A stretch of 64,000 nucleotides of DNA from Paenibacillus prosopidis (GTDB lineage Bacteria; Bacillota; Bacilli; Paenibacillales; Paenibacillaceae). Shown in pieces: positions 33,511 through 42,734 of this stretch. The position numbers and the translations under genes are program-made. The notes under the pieces are model-generated. The model was not told the origin of the DNA. It ran no database searches and saw only the letters and a list, made by a program, of their open reading frames with translations. The stretch lies in contig NZ_QPJD01000004.1 in the NCBI RefSeq assembly GCF_003337375.1, positions 1 to 64,000 on the forward strand, in the 5' to 3' direction. Within the stretch, counting starts at the first letter, position 1, and each line of letters opens with the position of its first letter.

Positions 33511-35856
33511 TCATTCCGCTTGGGTGAGCTCCCGGTAACGACTTGGCGTCATTCCCTCCAGCTTTTTGAAAATACGGTTGAAGTAGCTGTGCTGGTAGCC
33601 GACCTGCTCGGCCACGTCATTGATTTTGAGAGCGGATTCCCGCAGCAGCTCCTTCGCTTTGTCCAACCGGAGTCCGGTTAAATAATCAATAAAGTTTTTC
33701 CCTGTAACCTGCTTGAACGACTTGCTCAGAAAAAACGGGTTCGTGCCGATATGGTCGGCGCAATTGTCGAGCGAAATGTCCTTCATGTAATTTTGCTGCA
33801 AATAAATCATCGCTTGCTCGATCAGCCTCTTAACCTGGGAATCCGAACGGCCGCCCAGCTCCTTAAGAAACGGTTCGCACACCCGCTCCTGGAACCAGGT
33901 CAAAATTAACTGCGGTTCCCGTATTTGCGATAGCTGCTCATACATATTCGCGCATTTGAATAGACGGGTCGGTTGAATGCCGGAAACCATAATGGCATGC
34001 TGTACGCTGCCAAGCAAATGGAGCATCCCCTGCTGCACGTCGACGGCCTTCGCCCCTTTACACGATAAGGCATTAAGAAAATCGCACAAAAGCCCGTAAG
34101 CATCCGACTCCTGCCCGGTCCGAAGCGCCTGGATAAACTCCCGTTCCAGTGTGAACGGATATTGCGGCTCCTCGGCTCTTTCTCCGCTGGCATGAAGCCG
34201 GCCTATGTCAATCATCTGATTTTCGTTCTCGAAATTGCGTTGGCTGGCCGCGTGCTTTGCTCCTTCGAACGATAACGGGATATTAGAAATAATATCCGTA
34301 GGCTCGCTGATGGCGATCGTTAGCCGCATTTTCAAAATGAGATTGACGGCATGCGTCAGTTCTTCGCCAAACTCTTGAAGCTCCTGGGCATATGAACCGT
34401 CCTTTGGCACGATAAGAAGCATTCCTGCCGCAAGATCGTGGAAATTAATCGTTTTGCTTTGCTCGAAGTGCTGGGAGGCGAATTCTTCGATCATATTGAC
34501 TGCCGCGAACGTAACGAGCCCCTCATCCCCGTATTTGAATTTCCCTTCCAAGCTCGTAATGCCTGTCAGCTGCATATACAGAACAATAAATCGGTGATTG
34601 TCCACCTTCCATTTGTACCGCTCCATCCTCTCCAGTAGGTCTTCCTCCGAATAGGCGTACAGATGTCCATGCAGCAGCTGATGAAGAAAGCTTTCCTTCA
34701 CGTATGGAAGCTGCTCCGACAGCTTAGAATGCAGCTCCGTGCTCTCCCTGTTCAAATTATGCCATTGGCGCTCTATGAGCGAAAACTCGTCATCCTGCTC
34801 CTGCGGGAACGCTTTGCCAGCCATCAGCACCGTCATTAGCCGGTTAACAGGCGAATACATGCTGCGGGAAGCGAGCCATGCGAGTAATGCCGCAAGCAGC
34901 AGCGCGCTTAGACTTACTGCGAATATTAGTTTTGAAATGAATACGACAGGCGCTGTAATACTCGATATCGGAGAAGCTGAGACGTACGTCCAGCTATCTG
35001 CGATCCGTGAGAACTTACCGAATGTGACGGTATAGGTTGACCCGTTCCAATCGAAGAAGAAGGAGCCTTGACCGGAGCCGCGCGACGTTATTTCTTCTTT
35101 TAACTCTGCGATAAAGGGCGATTCCTGCGTATTCCCGCCGGTAGATGCTTGCAGCATGCCGTTATCTTGGAGAAAAAACGTTTCGCCTCCGTCATACGGT
35201 GTCATTGTACGCAGCATATCGCCCACCTTCTCGTTATCCAAACGAATCAGCAATGCGCCAAAAGGATGCAAGCTTCCGCCAGGAATATGGTGAACAAGGG
35301 TCAAATCCTTGGCCAGCGGACGCTGCGGATCAAAGGCCATTTCGGTCCAATAGGTCACCTTGTCCGAGCGCAGCAATCCCTCGTATATATCAAGAACCGG
35401 CTTTGAGGTTATCGCTTCATACTCGGGATCGAATAGAACCGGTTGATCAGCGCCTCCCAAATAAAGTCCGACAAGCTTGTTCATCGTATTCGATCCCTGC
35501 ATAACAAGAAGCGTCTTCGTAATGTCATGCGCCTTCTCGAAATCTCTAATAAAATTAAGGTTTTCAAGGCTGATATCAAATTTGCTGTCAAAAGCCCAAT
35601 GGGAAAGCATAAGCTCCAAATTCGTCAGCTCAGCATCGATGTTGCGGGCCCTTTGTTCGATTTGTTTGTTATGCAGATGCAGCAATTCGCTTTCCAGACG
35701 GCCGCCTGCAATCCCGTAAACAAGCCCCCCCGTAATAAGACCGGGGATGCTGGCTACAATGAGAAACATAATCAAGCTTTTTCGGTAAAACCTGCCTTTC
35801 GGTCCGATTTTTCCGCTGTTTTTAAGTATAAACCATGTTTTTATTCCCTTTAGCAT
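33511..35856 (-). CDS. Membrane AraC-family regulator, YesS-like
   Basis: A 781-residue protein. A first transmembrane helix at about residues 28-50 (SLIMFLIVASIPGLITGGLV) is followed by an extracellular Cache-like sensor of about 230 residues, a second helix (SALLLAALLAWLASRSMYSP), a long linker and a C-terminal AraC DNA-binding domain (IGTNPFFLSKSFKQVTGKNF and VGYQHSYFNRIFKKLEGMTP). It should sense an extracellular pectic sugar and activate the adjoining lyase and transporter genes. The start at 35856 has a modest GGTGAG site. It lies between the transporter and the lyase genes. Confidence 0.88.
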   Translation of the reverse strand: MLKGIKTWFILKNSGKIGPKGRFYRKSLIMFLIVASIPGLITGGLVYGIAGGRLESELLHLHNKQIEQRARNIDAELTNLELMLSHWAFDSKFDISLENLNFIRDFEKAHDITKTLLVMQGSNTMNKLVGLYLGGADQPVLFDPEYEAITSKPVLDIYEGLLRSDKVTYWTEMAFDPQRPLAKDLTLVHHIPGGSLHPFGALLIRLDNEKVGDMLRTMTPYDGGETFFLQDNGMLQASTGGNTQESPFIAELKEEITSRGSGQGSFFFDWNGSTYTVTFGKFSRIADSWTYVSASPISSITAPVVFISKLIFAVSLSALLLAALLAWLASRSMYSPVNRLMTVLMAGKAFPQEQDDEFSLIERQWHNLNRESTELHSKLSEQLPYVKESFLHQLLHGHLYAYSEEDLLERMERYKWKVDNHRFIVLYMQLTGITSLEGKFKYGDEGLVTFAAVNMIEEFASQHFEQSKTINFHDLAAGMLLIVPKDGSYAQELQEFGEELTHAVNLILKMRLTIAISEPTDIISNIPLSFEGAKHAASQRNFENENQMIDIGRLHASGERAEEPQYPFTLEREFIQALRTGQESDAYGLLCDFLNALSCKGAKAVDVQQGMLHLLGSVQHAIMVSGIQPTRLFKCANMYEQLSQIREPQLILTWFQERVCEPFLKELGGRSDSQVKRLIEQAMIYLQQNYMKDISLDNCADHIGTNPFFLSKSFKQVTGKNFIDYLTGLRLDKAKELLRESALKINDVAEQVGYQHSYFNRIFKKLEGMTPSRYRELTQAE

Positions 35857-36061
35857 ATTCTCACCAACCGAATTAGTATTGGTTTTTCCAATATGAACCG
35901 TAACTTGTAAACGCATTCAATTCTATTGTCCAAGAATATATCGCAGCGGCGAAATGAACAAGACCTTTTTCTTGGGGCAGGCTTATGAACCTTTTGGACT
36001 AGATCAAAAGACAGAAACCCGCGCTCTCGAACACGGGCTCTGCCTATTTTATGCTGAATGT

Positions 36062-37657
36062 TTATTTGCTGGCTGCGTACAGCTCGTTCATTTCTTTAAT
36101 CAGCTCGTCTCCGCCGCTCTTCTTCCATAGCTCCAGAGCTGCCTTGAAGCCGGCTTCGTCGATCTGTCCGACGATAAACTTAATTCTCGCATCATTAATA
36201 ATGTTGTCGAGCTGAGCGCCTTTTTCCGTATACACCTTAGAAATAAACGGCTCGGCCGGGTTCGTAACAATCGTTTTTTCGTTCTCCTTCTGCAGCTCAG
36301 CTTGCTTCAAGCGCAGCGGCGTCTGCTTCACCTTCATCGCACGGTCCTCGGGAATGAACGTTAACATTTGGTTCAAGCCTTCAACCTCAGACTCAAGCAG
36401 CACCGCATCCTTGCTCATTACGATAGATTCTTCCTCGACTGTATGGTGCTTGCCCTCCAGACCGTAACCCAACATCGTTTGCATTTCCGGCTCGTTTAAC
36501 TGATCGAGGAAAGCAAGCACGCGCCTCAGCTCCTCCTCCGTCTTAACGGCTGATTTAGGTACCGCCAGCATGCCGGCAAAGCCTGAAGTAGGGAGTGTTT
36601 GAAGCACACCTTCGGCGTCCTTTACGCCGGCAAATACATCCATGAAGTGAACATCCGGCTGATCTTTCCCTTCGGCGGCGAGCGCTGCGTGGATTTTGTC
36701 ATCGGCACGCGCCGCGCCGTCGATTACGTCAATGATAACGCCTGCTTGATTATTCACGACAGGATCGGTCCATTTTGCCGAATCCATAATGGCGAAGTCC
36801 TGATTTATTAGCTTCTCGTCATAAAGCTTTTTCATAAATTTCAAAGCTTCTAGATATTCCGGTGTTTGGTGGTCGGGCACCAGCTTTCCGTCCACGTCGC
36901 CCCATTTGTTTGGTGCTCCGAACCACAATTTAATGTTGTCGAAGCCGCTCGCCCATCCGCCTGTCCATTTGACCATCACCATGCCGTACGTATCATCCTT
37001 GCCGTTTTTGTCCGGATCTTGTTCTTTAAACGCTTTCAATATATTGTAGAAATCGTCAATGGTCTCCGGTACCTGCAGTCCAACGTTATCGAGCCAATCC
37101 TTTCTGAAGTAGACACCGTTTCTGCCCAGGGCGCGGCCCCGGTAAATGCCGTAATTTTTGCCTTCGACGGATGAATTGTTTAAGATGACCGGATTGGCTC
37201 CACTTAAATTCGGATAATCCTTCAGATAACCGCCGATCTCCCAAAATGCGCCTGATTTGGCCGCATTAACGAAGCTGGGGGATTTCACATCGGGTACATA
37301 CATGATGGTCGGAAGCTTTCCTGATGCCAGCGTAATATTGAATTTGTCGACATAGGAAGCGTTCGGCACCCACTCAAAATGAATGTCCGTGTTCGTCTTC
37401 TTCTCAATCTCGGCGGCAACCGGGCTGTCATCCTTCGGATAATTCGTTTTGAAAATCGGCAGCATGATGTTGAGCTTAAGAGGAGTCTCTTCCTTGCCTG
37501 CTGTGTTCGTCGGTGCAGCACCTTCCGAGGCTGCGGTAGGCGCTACGTTATTCGTTTCATTGCTTTTCTGTGAACACCCAACGATCGTGCTTGCGGCAAG
37601 CGCGCCAACCAGCAGCAGCGAAGCCCATTTGTTTACCCCGTTTCGATTTCCTTTCAT
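36062..37657 (-). CDS. Extracellular solute-binding lipoprotein (YtcQ/LplA type)
   Basis: A 531-residue ABC-transporter binding protein. The lipobox is in LVGALAASTIVGCSQKSNET, so it is anchored outside the membrane. The rest is a cluster-1-type solute-binding protein, for example YGIYRGRALGRNGVYFRKDW and LFGLE-like regions. It delivers an oligosaccharide, probably rhamnogalacturonan-derived, to the permeases encoded just upstream. The start at 37657 follows GGGAGG 7 bases away; an upstream ATG at 37714 has none. No ATPase gene is present; this transporter type usually shares MsmX. Confidence 0.9.
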   Translation of the reverse strand: MKGNRNGVNKWASLLLVGALAASTIVGCSQKSNETNNVAPTAASEGAAPTNTAGKEETPLKLNIMLPIFKTNYPKDDSPVAAEIEKKTNTDIHFEWVPNASYVDKFNITLASGKLPTIMYVPDVKSPSFVNAAKSGAFWEIGGYLKDYPNLSGANPVILNNSSVEGKNYGIYRGRALGRNGVYFRKDWLDNVGLQVPETIDDFYNILKAFKEQDPDKNGKDDTYGMVMVKWTGGWASGFDNIKLWFGAPNKWGDVDGKLVPDHQTPEYLEALKFMKKLYDEKLINQDFAIMDSAKWTDPVVNNQAGVIIDVIDGAARADDKIHAALAAEGKDQPDVHFMDVFAGVKDAEGVLQTLPTSGFAGMLAVPKSAVKTEEELRRVLAFLDQLNEPEMQTMLGYGLEGKHHTVEEESIVMSKDAVLLESEVEGLNQMLTFIPEDRAMKVKQTPLRLKQAELQKENEKTIVTNPAEPFISKVYTEKGAQLDNIINDARIKFIVGQIDEAGFKAALELWKKSGGDELIKEMNELYAASK

Positions 37658-37745
37658 GCATGTACCTCCCTTAGATATTTGTATTATATCGTAAAATCGT
37701 CTGCCTTCGGTCAAGCAGTTTCTTGGCAGATGGATGTTACATCGG

Positions 37746-38630
37746 TTAGCCTTTGATCGACCCGATCAGAACCCCTTTGGCAAAATGCTTCTGCAGAAAC
37801 GGATAAACGAGCAGAATCGGAACGGTGCCGACCACGATGACCGCCATTTTGATCGACTGGTCCGGCGGTTTGACGAAGTTTGGATCCATTGCATTCAAAT
37901 CTCCTGCGGCGGCCTGCGACAGTAGTACGATTTGGCGCAGCAGCACCTGCAGCGGCCATTTCTCCGGATCATTGATATAGAGCAGGGCGGCGAAAAAATC
38001 GTTCCAATGACCAACCGCATAAAACAACGTAAAGGTGGCGAGCACCGGCTTGGACAGCGGGAGTACGATTCTCCACAGCAAACCGAGCTCCGTGCAGCCG
38101 TCAATTTTTGCAGCTTCCTCCAAGCCGGGCGGCAGCTCTTGAAAAAAGTTTTTGACGATAATCAAGTTAAAGGCGCTGATCGCTCCAGGCAATATTAACG
38201 CCCAATACGAATCAAGCAATGACAGCTCGCGAATGACGAGATAGGTCGGAATCATCCCTCCCCCGAACAGCATGGAGAAGACGACTAGATTTAAAACCGT
38301 ATTACGCCCCATTAAGCCGCGCCTGGCGAGCGGATACGCCATCGTAACGGTAAAGAATAGATTGACGGCCGTACCGAAGACCGTGACGTACATGGACACC
38401 CCTATGCTTTTCATTATCGTATTGGTCGAGAAAATGAATTCGTATGCCGCTATGGAGAACGTCTCCGGTATGAGAAACACCGCTCTTTTCGTCAGCTCCG
38501 CATCCGTTGCGAACGAGCCCGATATGACGTAAATAAACGGCAGGACGGCTGCTACAGCAAATAACCCCAGAAAAAAATAGTTCATTATATCAAATACCGT
38601 TCCGGAAACGGTTCTGTATGTTTTGGCCAC
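37746..38630 (-). CDS. Carbohydrate ABC transporter permease (YtcP/LplC type)
   Basis: A 294-residue inner-membrane permease with six helices. The ATPase-docking EAA loop is EAAKIDGCTELGLLWRIVLP, and the tail QKHFAKGVLIGSIKG is typical of LplC/YtcP. It pairs with the other permease (38660-39613) and the binding lipoprotein downstream. The start at 38630 is an ATG; 29 bases separate it from the previous gene. Confidence 0.92.
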   Translation of the reverse strand: MAKTYRTVSGTVFDIMNYFFLGLFAVAAVLPFIYVISGSFATDAELTKRAVFLIPETFSIAAYEFIFSTNTIMKSIGVSMYVTVFGTAVNLFFTVTMAYPLARRGLMGRNTVLNLVVFSMLFGGGMIPTYLVIRELSLLDSYWALILPGAISAFNLIIVKNFFQELPPGLEEAAKIDGCTELGLLWRIVLPLSKPVLATFTLFYAVGHWNDFFAALLYINDPEKWPLQVLLRQIVLLSQAAAGDLNAMDPNFVKPPDQSIKMAVIVVGTVPILLVYPFLQKHFAKGVLIGSIKG

Positions 38631-38659
38631 TGTGATGCTCCCTTCTCGTGCGTTTCCGT

Positions 38660-39613
38660 TTAATAGAGTCCGGATTGCCCGAATTTTTTTGCCAAATAAT
38701 TGCTGCCGAGTACGAGAATTACACCGATTATTGCTTTAAATAAACCTACGGCGGTGCTGTAGCTGAAAGCCCCTTGCGTAATCCCCATCATATACACGTA
38801 CGTATCGAATACCTCGGCCACTTCCCTGTTTAGTGGGTTAAGCAGCAAATAGATTTGCTCAAAGCCGTTCTCAAGCACATTGCCCATGCGCAGGATAAGT
38901 AAAATAATGATTGTACTGCTAATGGAGGGCAGCGTAATATGCCAAATTTGCTTCCAGCGGTTCGCACCGTCCATAATCGCCGCTTCGTATTGTTCAACAT
39001 CCACCGCAGCGAGCGCCGCCAGAAAAATAATCGTCCCCCAGCCGCATTCCTTCCAAATCGTTTGAACAATAATCATAGGCCGGAACCAATCCGGACTTGC
39101 CAAAAACTCTATTTTTCGGCCGGTGTACGTGTACAGCAGCTCATTGACCGGGCCTCCTTCTGTGGTCAGAAACACATAGGTCATACTTGCGACGATTACC
39201 ATCGAGATAAAGTGCGGTACGTATATCAACGTCTGAACCGTTCGTTTGAAAATGGCTACTCGTATCTCGTTCAGGAGAATAGCCAGTATGATCGGAGCCG
39301 GAAAGAAAAACACCAAATTATAAAAGGACAAAATAAGCGTATTTCGCAGCAGCATAAAAAACTCGGGATTCGAGAAAAAAATTCGGAAATGCTCGACGCC
39401 GACCCATTCACTGTTCCAAAAGCCTGTAAATGGCTGATAATTTTTAAATGCGAGCAGAACGCCCCACATCGGAACATATTTGAATAGTAAGAAGTACAAC
39501 AAGCCGGGTAATAGCAGCAAGTAGAGCCACTTATCTTTCTTTAACCTCCGCAGCACGCTTGGCCGATAATGGGGAGATGGCCGTTTTAGGTTCGGAGCTG
39601 CAACCTGCTTCAT
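38660..39613 (-). CDS. Carbohydrate ABC transporter permease (YteP/LplB type)
   Basis: A 317-residue permease with six helices; the N-terminus KDKWLYLLLLPGLLYFLLFK and VPMWGVLLAFKNYQPFTGFW are family landmarks, and the EAA loop is YEAAIMDGANRWKQIWHITL. A GGAGGTG site lies 9 bases before the ATG. It is the first gene of the transporter operon, so the promoter should lie in 39614-39790, where I see no clear operator. Confidence 0.92.
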   Translation of the reverse strand: MKQVAAPNLKRPSPHYRPSVLRRLKKDKWLYLLLLPGLLYFLLFKYVPMWGVLLAFKNYQPFTGFWNSEWVGVEHFRIFFSNPEFFMLLRNTLILSFYNLVFFFPAPIILAILLNEIRVAIFKRTVQTLIYVPHFISMVIVASMTYVFLTTEGGPVNELLYTYTGRKIEFLASPDWFRPMIIVQTIWKECGWGTIIFLAALAAVDVEQYEAAIMDGANRWKQIWHITLPSISSTIIILLILRMGNVLENGFEQIYLLLNPLNREVAEVFDTYVYMMGITQGAFSYSTAVGLFKAIIGVILVLGSNYLAKKFGQSGLY

Positions 39614-39793
39614 TTTCGTTCACCTCCGGGTGTCGTTCATCGCCTCGTCAGCGGTGTTGCCTTATTATGTGGGCGATGCTCCATTTCCGGCAATTAGACA
39701 TTTTTGAATCTCGTGCAGACAGGCTTTATGGGCCCCGGGCAAGAAAGTCCAAACCCGGCAAAAGTATCGCAATAGACGAATAGCGGTAAAAAG

Positions 39794-39850
39794 AGGCCTT
39801 ATACCTGCCAACTCGAGTACAGCACGACTCGGATTGGCGGTATAAGGCCT
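39794..39850 (-). terminator. Strong hairpin terminator after the DUF2164 gene
   Basis: AGGCCTTATAC and GTATAAGGCCT form the base of a long stem extended by CCAACTCGAGT-type pairing. On the minus strand it is followed by CTCTTTTTACC. It ends transcription of the PhzF/DUF2164 unit before the sugar transporter operon. Confidence 0.8.
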
Positions 39851-39869
39851 ATATTTACCGCTATTTCAG

Positions 39870-40124
39870 CTACCTCTTTACAATTACCGGTTTCTCCAGC
39901 GCGTACAGCTCGTCCTCTAGTGATTGCATACGTTCAAGCACTGTTTTGCGTGCGTCGTTTATAGCGTGGTTATACAAATGGGGTCCAATCTCCTTAATCA
40001 TAAAATCAAGCAGCTGCTCCGCCGCGATGGATCCAATCGTCTCCGAGCGCTCAAGCTCAAAAAACTGCTGAATATTTATGACGAGCTGTTCCTTCTGCTC
40101 CTTCGGCAGCTTCATCAATAGCAT
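39870..40124 (-). CDS. DUF2164 family protein
   Basis: An 84-residue soluble protein: MLLMKLPKEQKEQLVINIQQ, ELERSETIGSIAAEQLLDFM, KEIGPHLYNHAINDARKTVL. The EIG--LYN-AI-DA motif is the DUF2164 hallmark. The start at 40124 follows GGAGG 9 bases upstream, inside the spacer after the PhzF gene. The function of the family is unknown. It shares the strand and a 4-base gap with the PhzF gene, so the two are probably one transcript. Confidence 0.82.
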   Translation of the reverse strand: MLLMKLPKEQKEQLVINIQQFFELERSETIGSIAAEQLLDFMIKEIGPHLYNHAINDARKTVLERMQSLEDELYALEKPVIVKR

Positions 40125-40128
40125 GAAA

Positions 40129-40923
40129 TTAGCCCTCCAATTGTCCTTTAAGTACGGTGACTGCCTGTCCCGATAAATAAACCCGTGCGCCATCCGGCTT
40201 TACCTTCACAATGCCGCCGCGTTCCGATGCCTGATAGCCGACCAGCTCATCCTTCCGGAGCCGCTTCGCCCAATATGGCGCAAGTGCGCAGTGAGCCGAT
40301 CCCGTAACAGGGTCCTCATCTATACCGGTCCCCGGATAAAATGCCCTCGACACAAAATCATAGGCGCCTCCTGCCGACGCACGGCTCGTCACAATGACGC
40401 CGCGGGCCGGCAGCCTTGCTAATAGACCGAAATCCGGCCGCAGCGTTCGCAGCGTCTCCTCGCTGTCTACCTCGACGAAATAATCCATCCGATTGCGGCC
40501 AACAAACCTGGGAATCAGACCGAGACCTTGAACAAGCTCCTCTGGAGCAACCGTCGCTTCCGGACACTCATCAGGAAAATCCATCACAATCCAATCGTCG
40601 GTTAACTTTGCGGTTAACAATCCGCTCTTCGTCATGAAACGTGCCGTCTTATCTCTCCCTAGTCTTTCCGTTTCCCACAATACATGAGCGGTTGCCAGTG
40701 TAGCATGCCCGCACAAATCCACTTCTGCTTCAGGCGTAAACCACCGCAAATCATAACCATCTCTATTGGGTACAATGAAAGCCGTTTCGGATAGGTTCAT
40801 TTCCGAAGCTACGTGCTGCATCCAGCTTTCTTCCTGAGGAGCATCCAGCAGGCATACCGCCGCAGGATTCCCCTTAAACCGTACATTTGTAAATGCATCT
40901 ACGATATACAACGCGTAACTCAT
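40129..40923 (-). CDS. PhzF family isomerase/epimerase-like protein
   Basis: A 264-residue protein with two diaminopimelate-epimerase-like lobes: MSYALYIVDAFTNVRFKGNP, MNLSETAFIV (the catalytic Glu), VDLCGHATLATAHV and DEDPVTGSAHCALAPYWAKR. PhzF proper isomerises a phenazine precursor, but most members act on unknown substrates, and no phenazine genes are near. The start at 40923 fits the family N-terminus; the 54-residue extension upstream is not conserved. It is followed 4 bases later by the DUF2164 gene. Confidence 0.88.
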   Translation of the reverse strand: MSYALYIVDAFTNVRFKGNPAAVCLLDAPQEESWMQHVASEMNLSETAFIVPNRDGYDLRWFTPEAEVDLCGHATLATAHVLWETERLGRDKTARFMTKSGLLTAKLTDDWIVMDFPDECPEATVAPEELVQGLGLIPRFVGRNRMDYFVEVDSEETLRTLRPDFGLLARLPARGVIVTSRASAGGAYDFVSRAFYPGTGIDEDPVTGSAHCALAPYWAKRLRKDELVGYQASERGGIVKVKPDGARVYLSGQAVTVLKGQLEG

Positions 40924-41098
40924 CGTTCCACCATTCCTTTCTTTATTCCTGCTTTCGTGATTTCTATCCTCGCTATAAACAAGAAAAACTCCTTTCGGAG
41001 TCAATGGTGCCGTGCTGGCCTTCACAAAACGAAGCAGAGCGAATGCTGGACATTCGATGCTCCGTCCCGTTTCCGCGTAAGACATTATATGGATTGGA

Positions 41099-41551
41099 TT
41101 AACCTTTAAGCGGAATGAGCAGCTCTACCGGCTCTTCCTCCAGATGATGCTCGTCAATATAAAATAATTCTAGTGATACGGCGTTTTCCTGCTTTTCGAG
41201 CCGCATCTCGTTTATCCAAGTGTGCAGCTGCTCATAGCCTTCGCCGATCCTTTTGTTCGAGCATGCTACCATCGCATAGCGATGTGCCGGAATCGTAAAC
41301 TGCACCATGCCCGGAGGGACCTCCTCCAAATGCTGCACCTCGTAACAAGCCCAGTAGGTTGCGAACACTTCATTTCCGAAATACGGACTGTACAGGACCG
41401 TTGATTTTGATGCGTCATTCAGCTCATGCTTTCGTGTCAAAAACTCAGTTTGCAGCCGAATGGCTTCATCCGGAAAAGACGAATACGGACCGCAGTAGCT
41501 AATTCCAGCTAAATGGAGCGCAGGCTTTGTAACGATTGAGCAGTTTTCCAC
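41099..41551 (-). CDS. GyrI-like / AraC effector-binding domain protein
   Basis: A 150-residue protein with the GyrI-like small-molecule-binding fold: LAGISYCGPYSSFPDEAIRL, VPPGMVQFTIPAHRYAMVAC, EGYEQLHTWINEM, and the C-terminal VELLIPL. Such stand-alone domains bind drugs or cations. A GTG at 41551 is the start, with GGAGGAAATCGC upstream. It lies upstream of the PhzF gene (175 bases between start and stop), on the same strand. No DNA-binding domain is attached. Confidence 0.75.
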   Translation of the reverse strand: MENCSIVTKPALHLAGISYCGPYSSFPDEAIRLQTEFLTRKHELNDASKSTVLYSPYFGNEVFATYWACYEVQHLEEVPPGMVQFTIPAHRYAMVACSNKRIGEGYEQLHTWINEMRLEKQENAVSLELFYIDEHHLEEEPVELLIPLKG

Positions 41552-41686
41552 GCGATTTCCTCCTTCGAATCTGTCAGGACTTGTGCGCTAGGATGAGCTT
41601 TCTCTGCCCATAGTGTATCATGCTTTCCCAGTAAAAGGATAGTCATTTTCAGCTATAAATGTTGTTTACTATGTAAGTTCCTCAAC

Positions 41687-41722
41687 AAAAAAACATCAGG
41701 TCACGTGGACTTGATGTTTTTT
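41687..41722 (-). terminator. Intrinsic terminator of the nrd operon
   Basis: AAACATCAGGTC and GACTTGATGTTT pair around ACGTG with one bulge. On the minus strand the stem is followed by seven T's, just after the nrdF stop. Confidence 0.85.
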
Positions 41723-41732
41723 ACCCTATATT

Positions 41733-42689
41733 CTAAAAGTTGAAAACGAAGTCGTCGTCGTTCAAAGGTTCAACGTGAATCGTGCGCACGTAGCCGTTTC
41801 CTTTTTTGGAAAAGAAGTCATGCTGCTTTGTGTGCGTGCTGATTCCGTTAAATACGATTGGATTAACCGGCTCTTCTGGGAAGTGCGGCTCCAAGCCGAG
41901 ATTCATAAGCGCCTTATTCGCATTGTAACGGACATATGCGTTTACTTCCTCGGTCAAACCAAGCGGTGTGTAAAGGTGCTCGGTATATACGATCTCGTTC
42001 TCATAAAGTTCGTTCAGAAGCGCGTACACTTCACTTTGAAGCTGCTGCTGCTCTTCGCTGCTAAAGGTTTGGTATAGCTCTTGTGCGAGTACGCCAACGT
42101 AAAGACCGTGAATGCTCTCGTCGCGAAGAATCAAATCGATGATTTCACCGCTGCTCGTCATTTTGCCTTGTCCAGCCAAGTATAGCGGGTAGAAGAAGCC
42201 GCTGTAGAACAGGTAGCTTTCCAGGAATACGGAAGCAGCCATCGCTTTGTAAAGCTCTTTCGAGTCTGTGATGTTCGAGTACCACGAAGCAATCAGGTTC
42301 GCTTTCTTCTGCAGCTGCTCGTTTTGCTCGACCCATTTGAAGATTTCATCGATCTCTTCTCCCGATGCAAGCGTTGTGAAGATGCTGCTGTACGATTTGG
42401 CGTGGATCTGCTCCATCATAGACATAAATGACAGTACAGCTTTACGCTGCAAGCCTTCGACATGCTCCAAAATTTTCGGCATGCCAATGCCGCCCTGAAT
42501 CGTATCTAGTAGGGTCAGACCGCCGAGCACGTTTTTGTAAAGCGTACGCTCAGCATCGGTCATTTCCATCCAGTCCATTTTATCATCCGATAACGGAATT
42601 TCTTCATCCGTCCAAAATTGCATAACATTTTGCTGCCAGAACGTTAACGTGAAATCGTCGTCCGGGCGGTTCCAGTTCACTGCTTTCAT
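41733..42689 (-). CDS. nrdF: Class Ib ribonucleotide reductase small subunit
   Basis: A 318-residue di-metal radical subunit. The helical motifs carry the metal ligands and tyrosyl radical: MEMTDAERTLYKNVLGGLTL, MEQIHAKSYSSIFTTL (E--H and the radical Tyr) and RDESIHGLYVGVLAQ. It generates the radical for NrdE. It is the last gene of the nrdI-nrdE-nrdF operon, 45 bases after nrdE, and is followed by a terminator. Confidence 0.95.
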   Translation of the reverse strand: MKAVNWNRPDDDFTLTFWQQNVMQFWTDEEIPLSDDKMDWMEMTDAERTLYKNVLGGLTLLDTIQGGIGMPKILEHVEGLQRKAVLSFMSMMEQIHAKSYSSIFTTLASGEEIDEIFKWVEQNEQLQKKANLIASWYSNITDSKELYKAMAASVFLESYLFYSGFFYPLYLAGQGKMTSSGEIIDLILRDESIHGLYVGVLAQELYQTFSSEEQQQLQSEVYALLNELYENEIVYTEHLYTPLGLTEEVNAYVRYNANKALMNLGLEPHFPEEPVNPIVFNGISTHTKQHDFFSKKGNGYVRTIHVEPLNDDDFVFNF

Positions 42690-42734
42690 TTGGTGAGCTC
42701 CTTCTTAGCTACATAAGCATCGATTAAATTAGAT

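Noticed and set aside
36599-37573. Several plus-strand ORFs opposite the solute-binding protein gene
   Set aside because: They are fully antisense to a clear gene and show no start signals or protein features.
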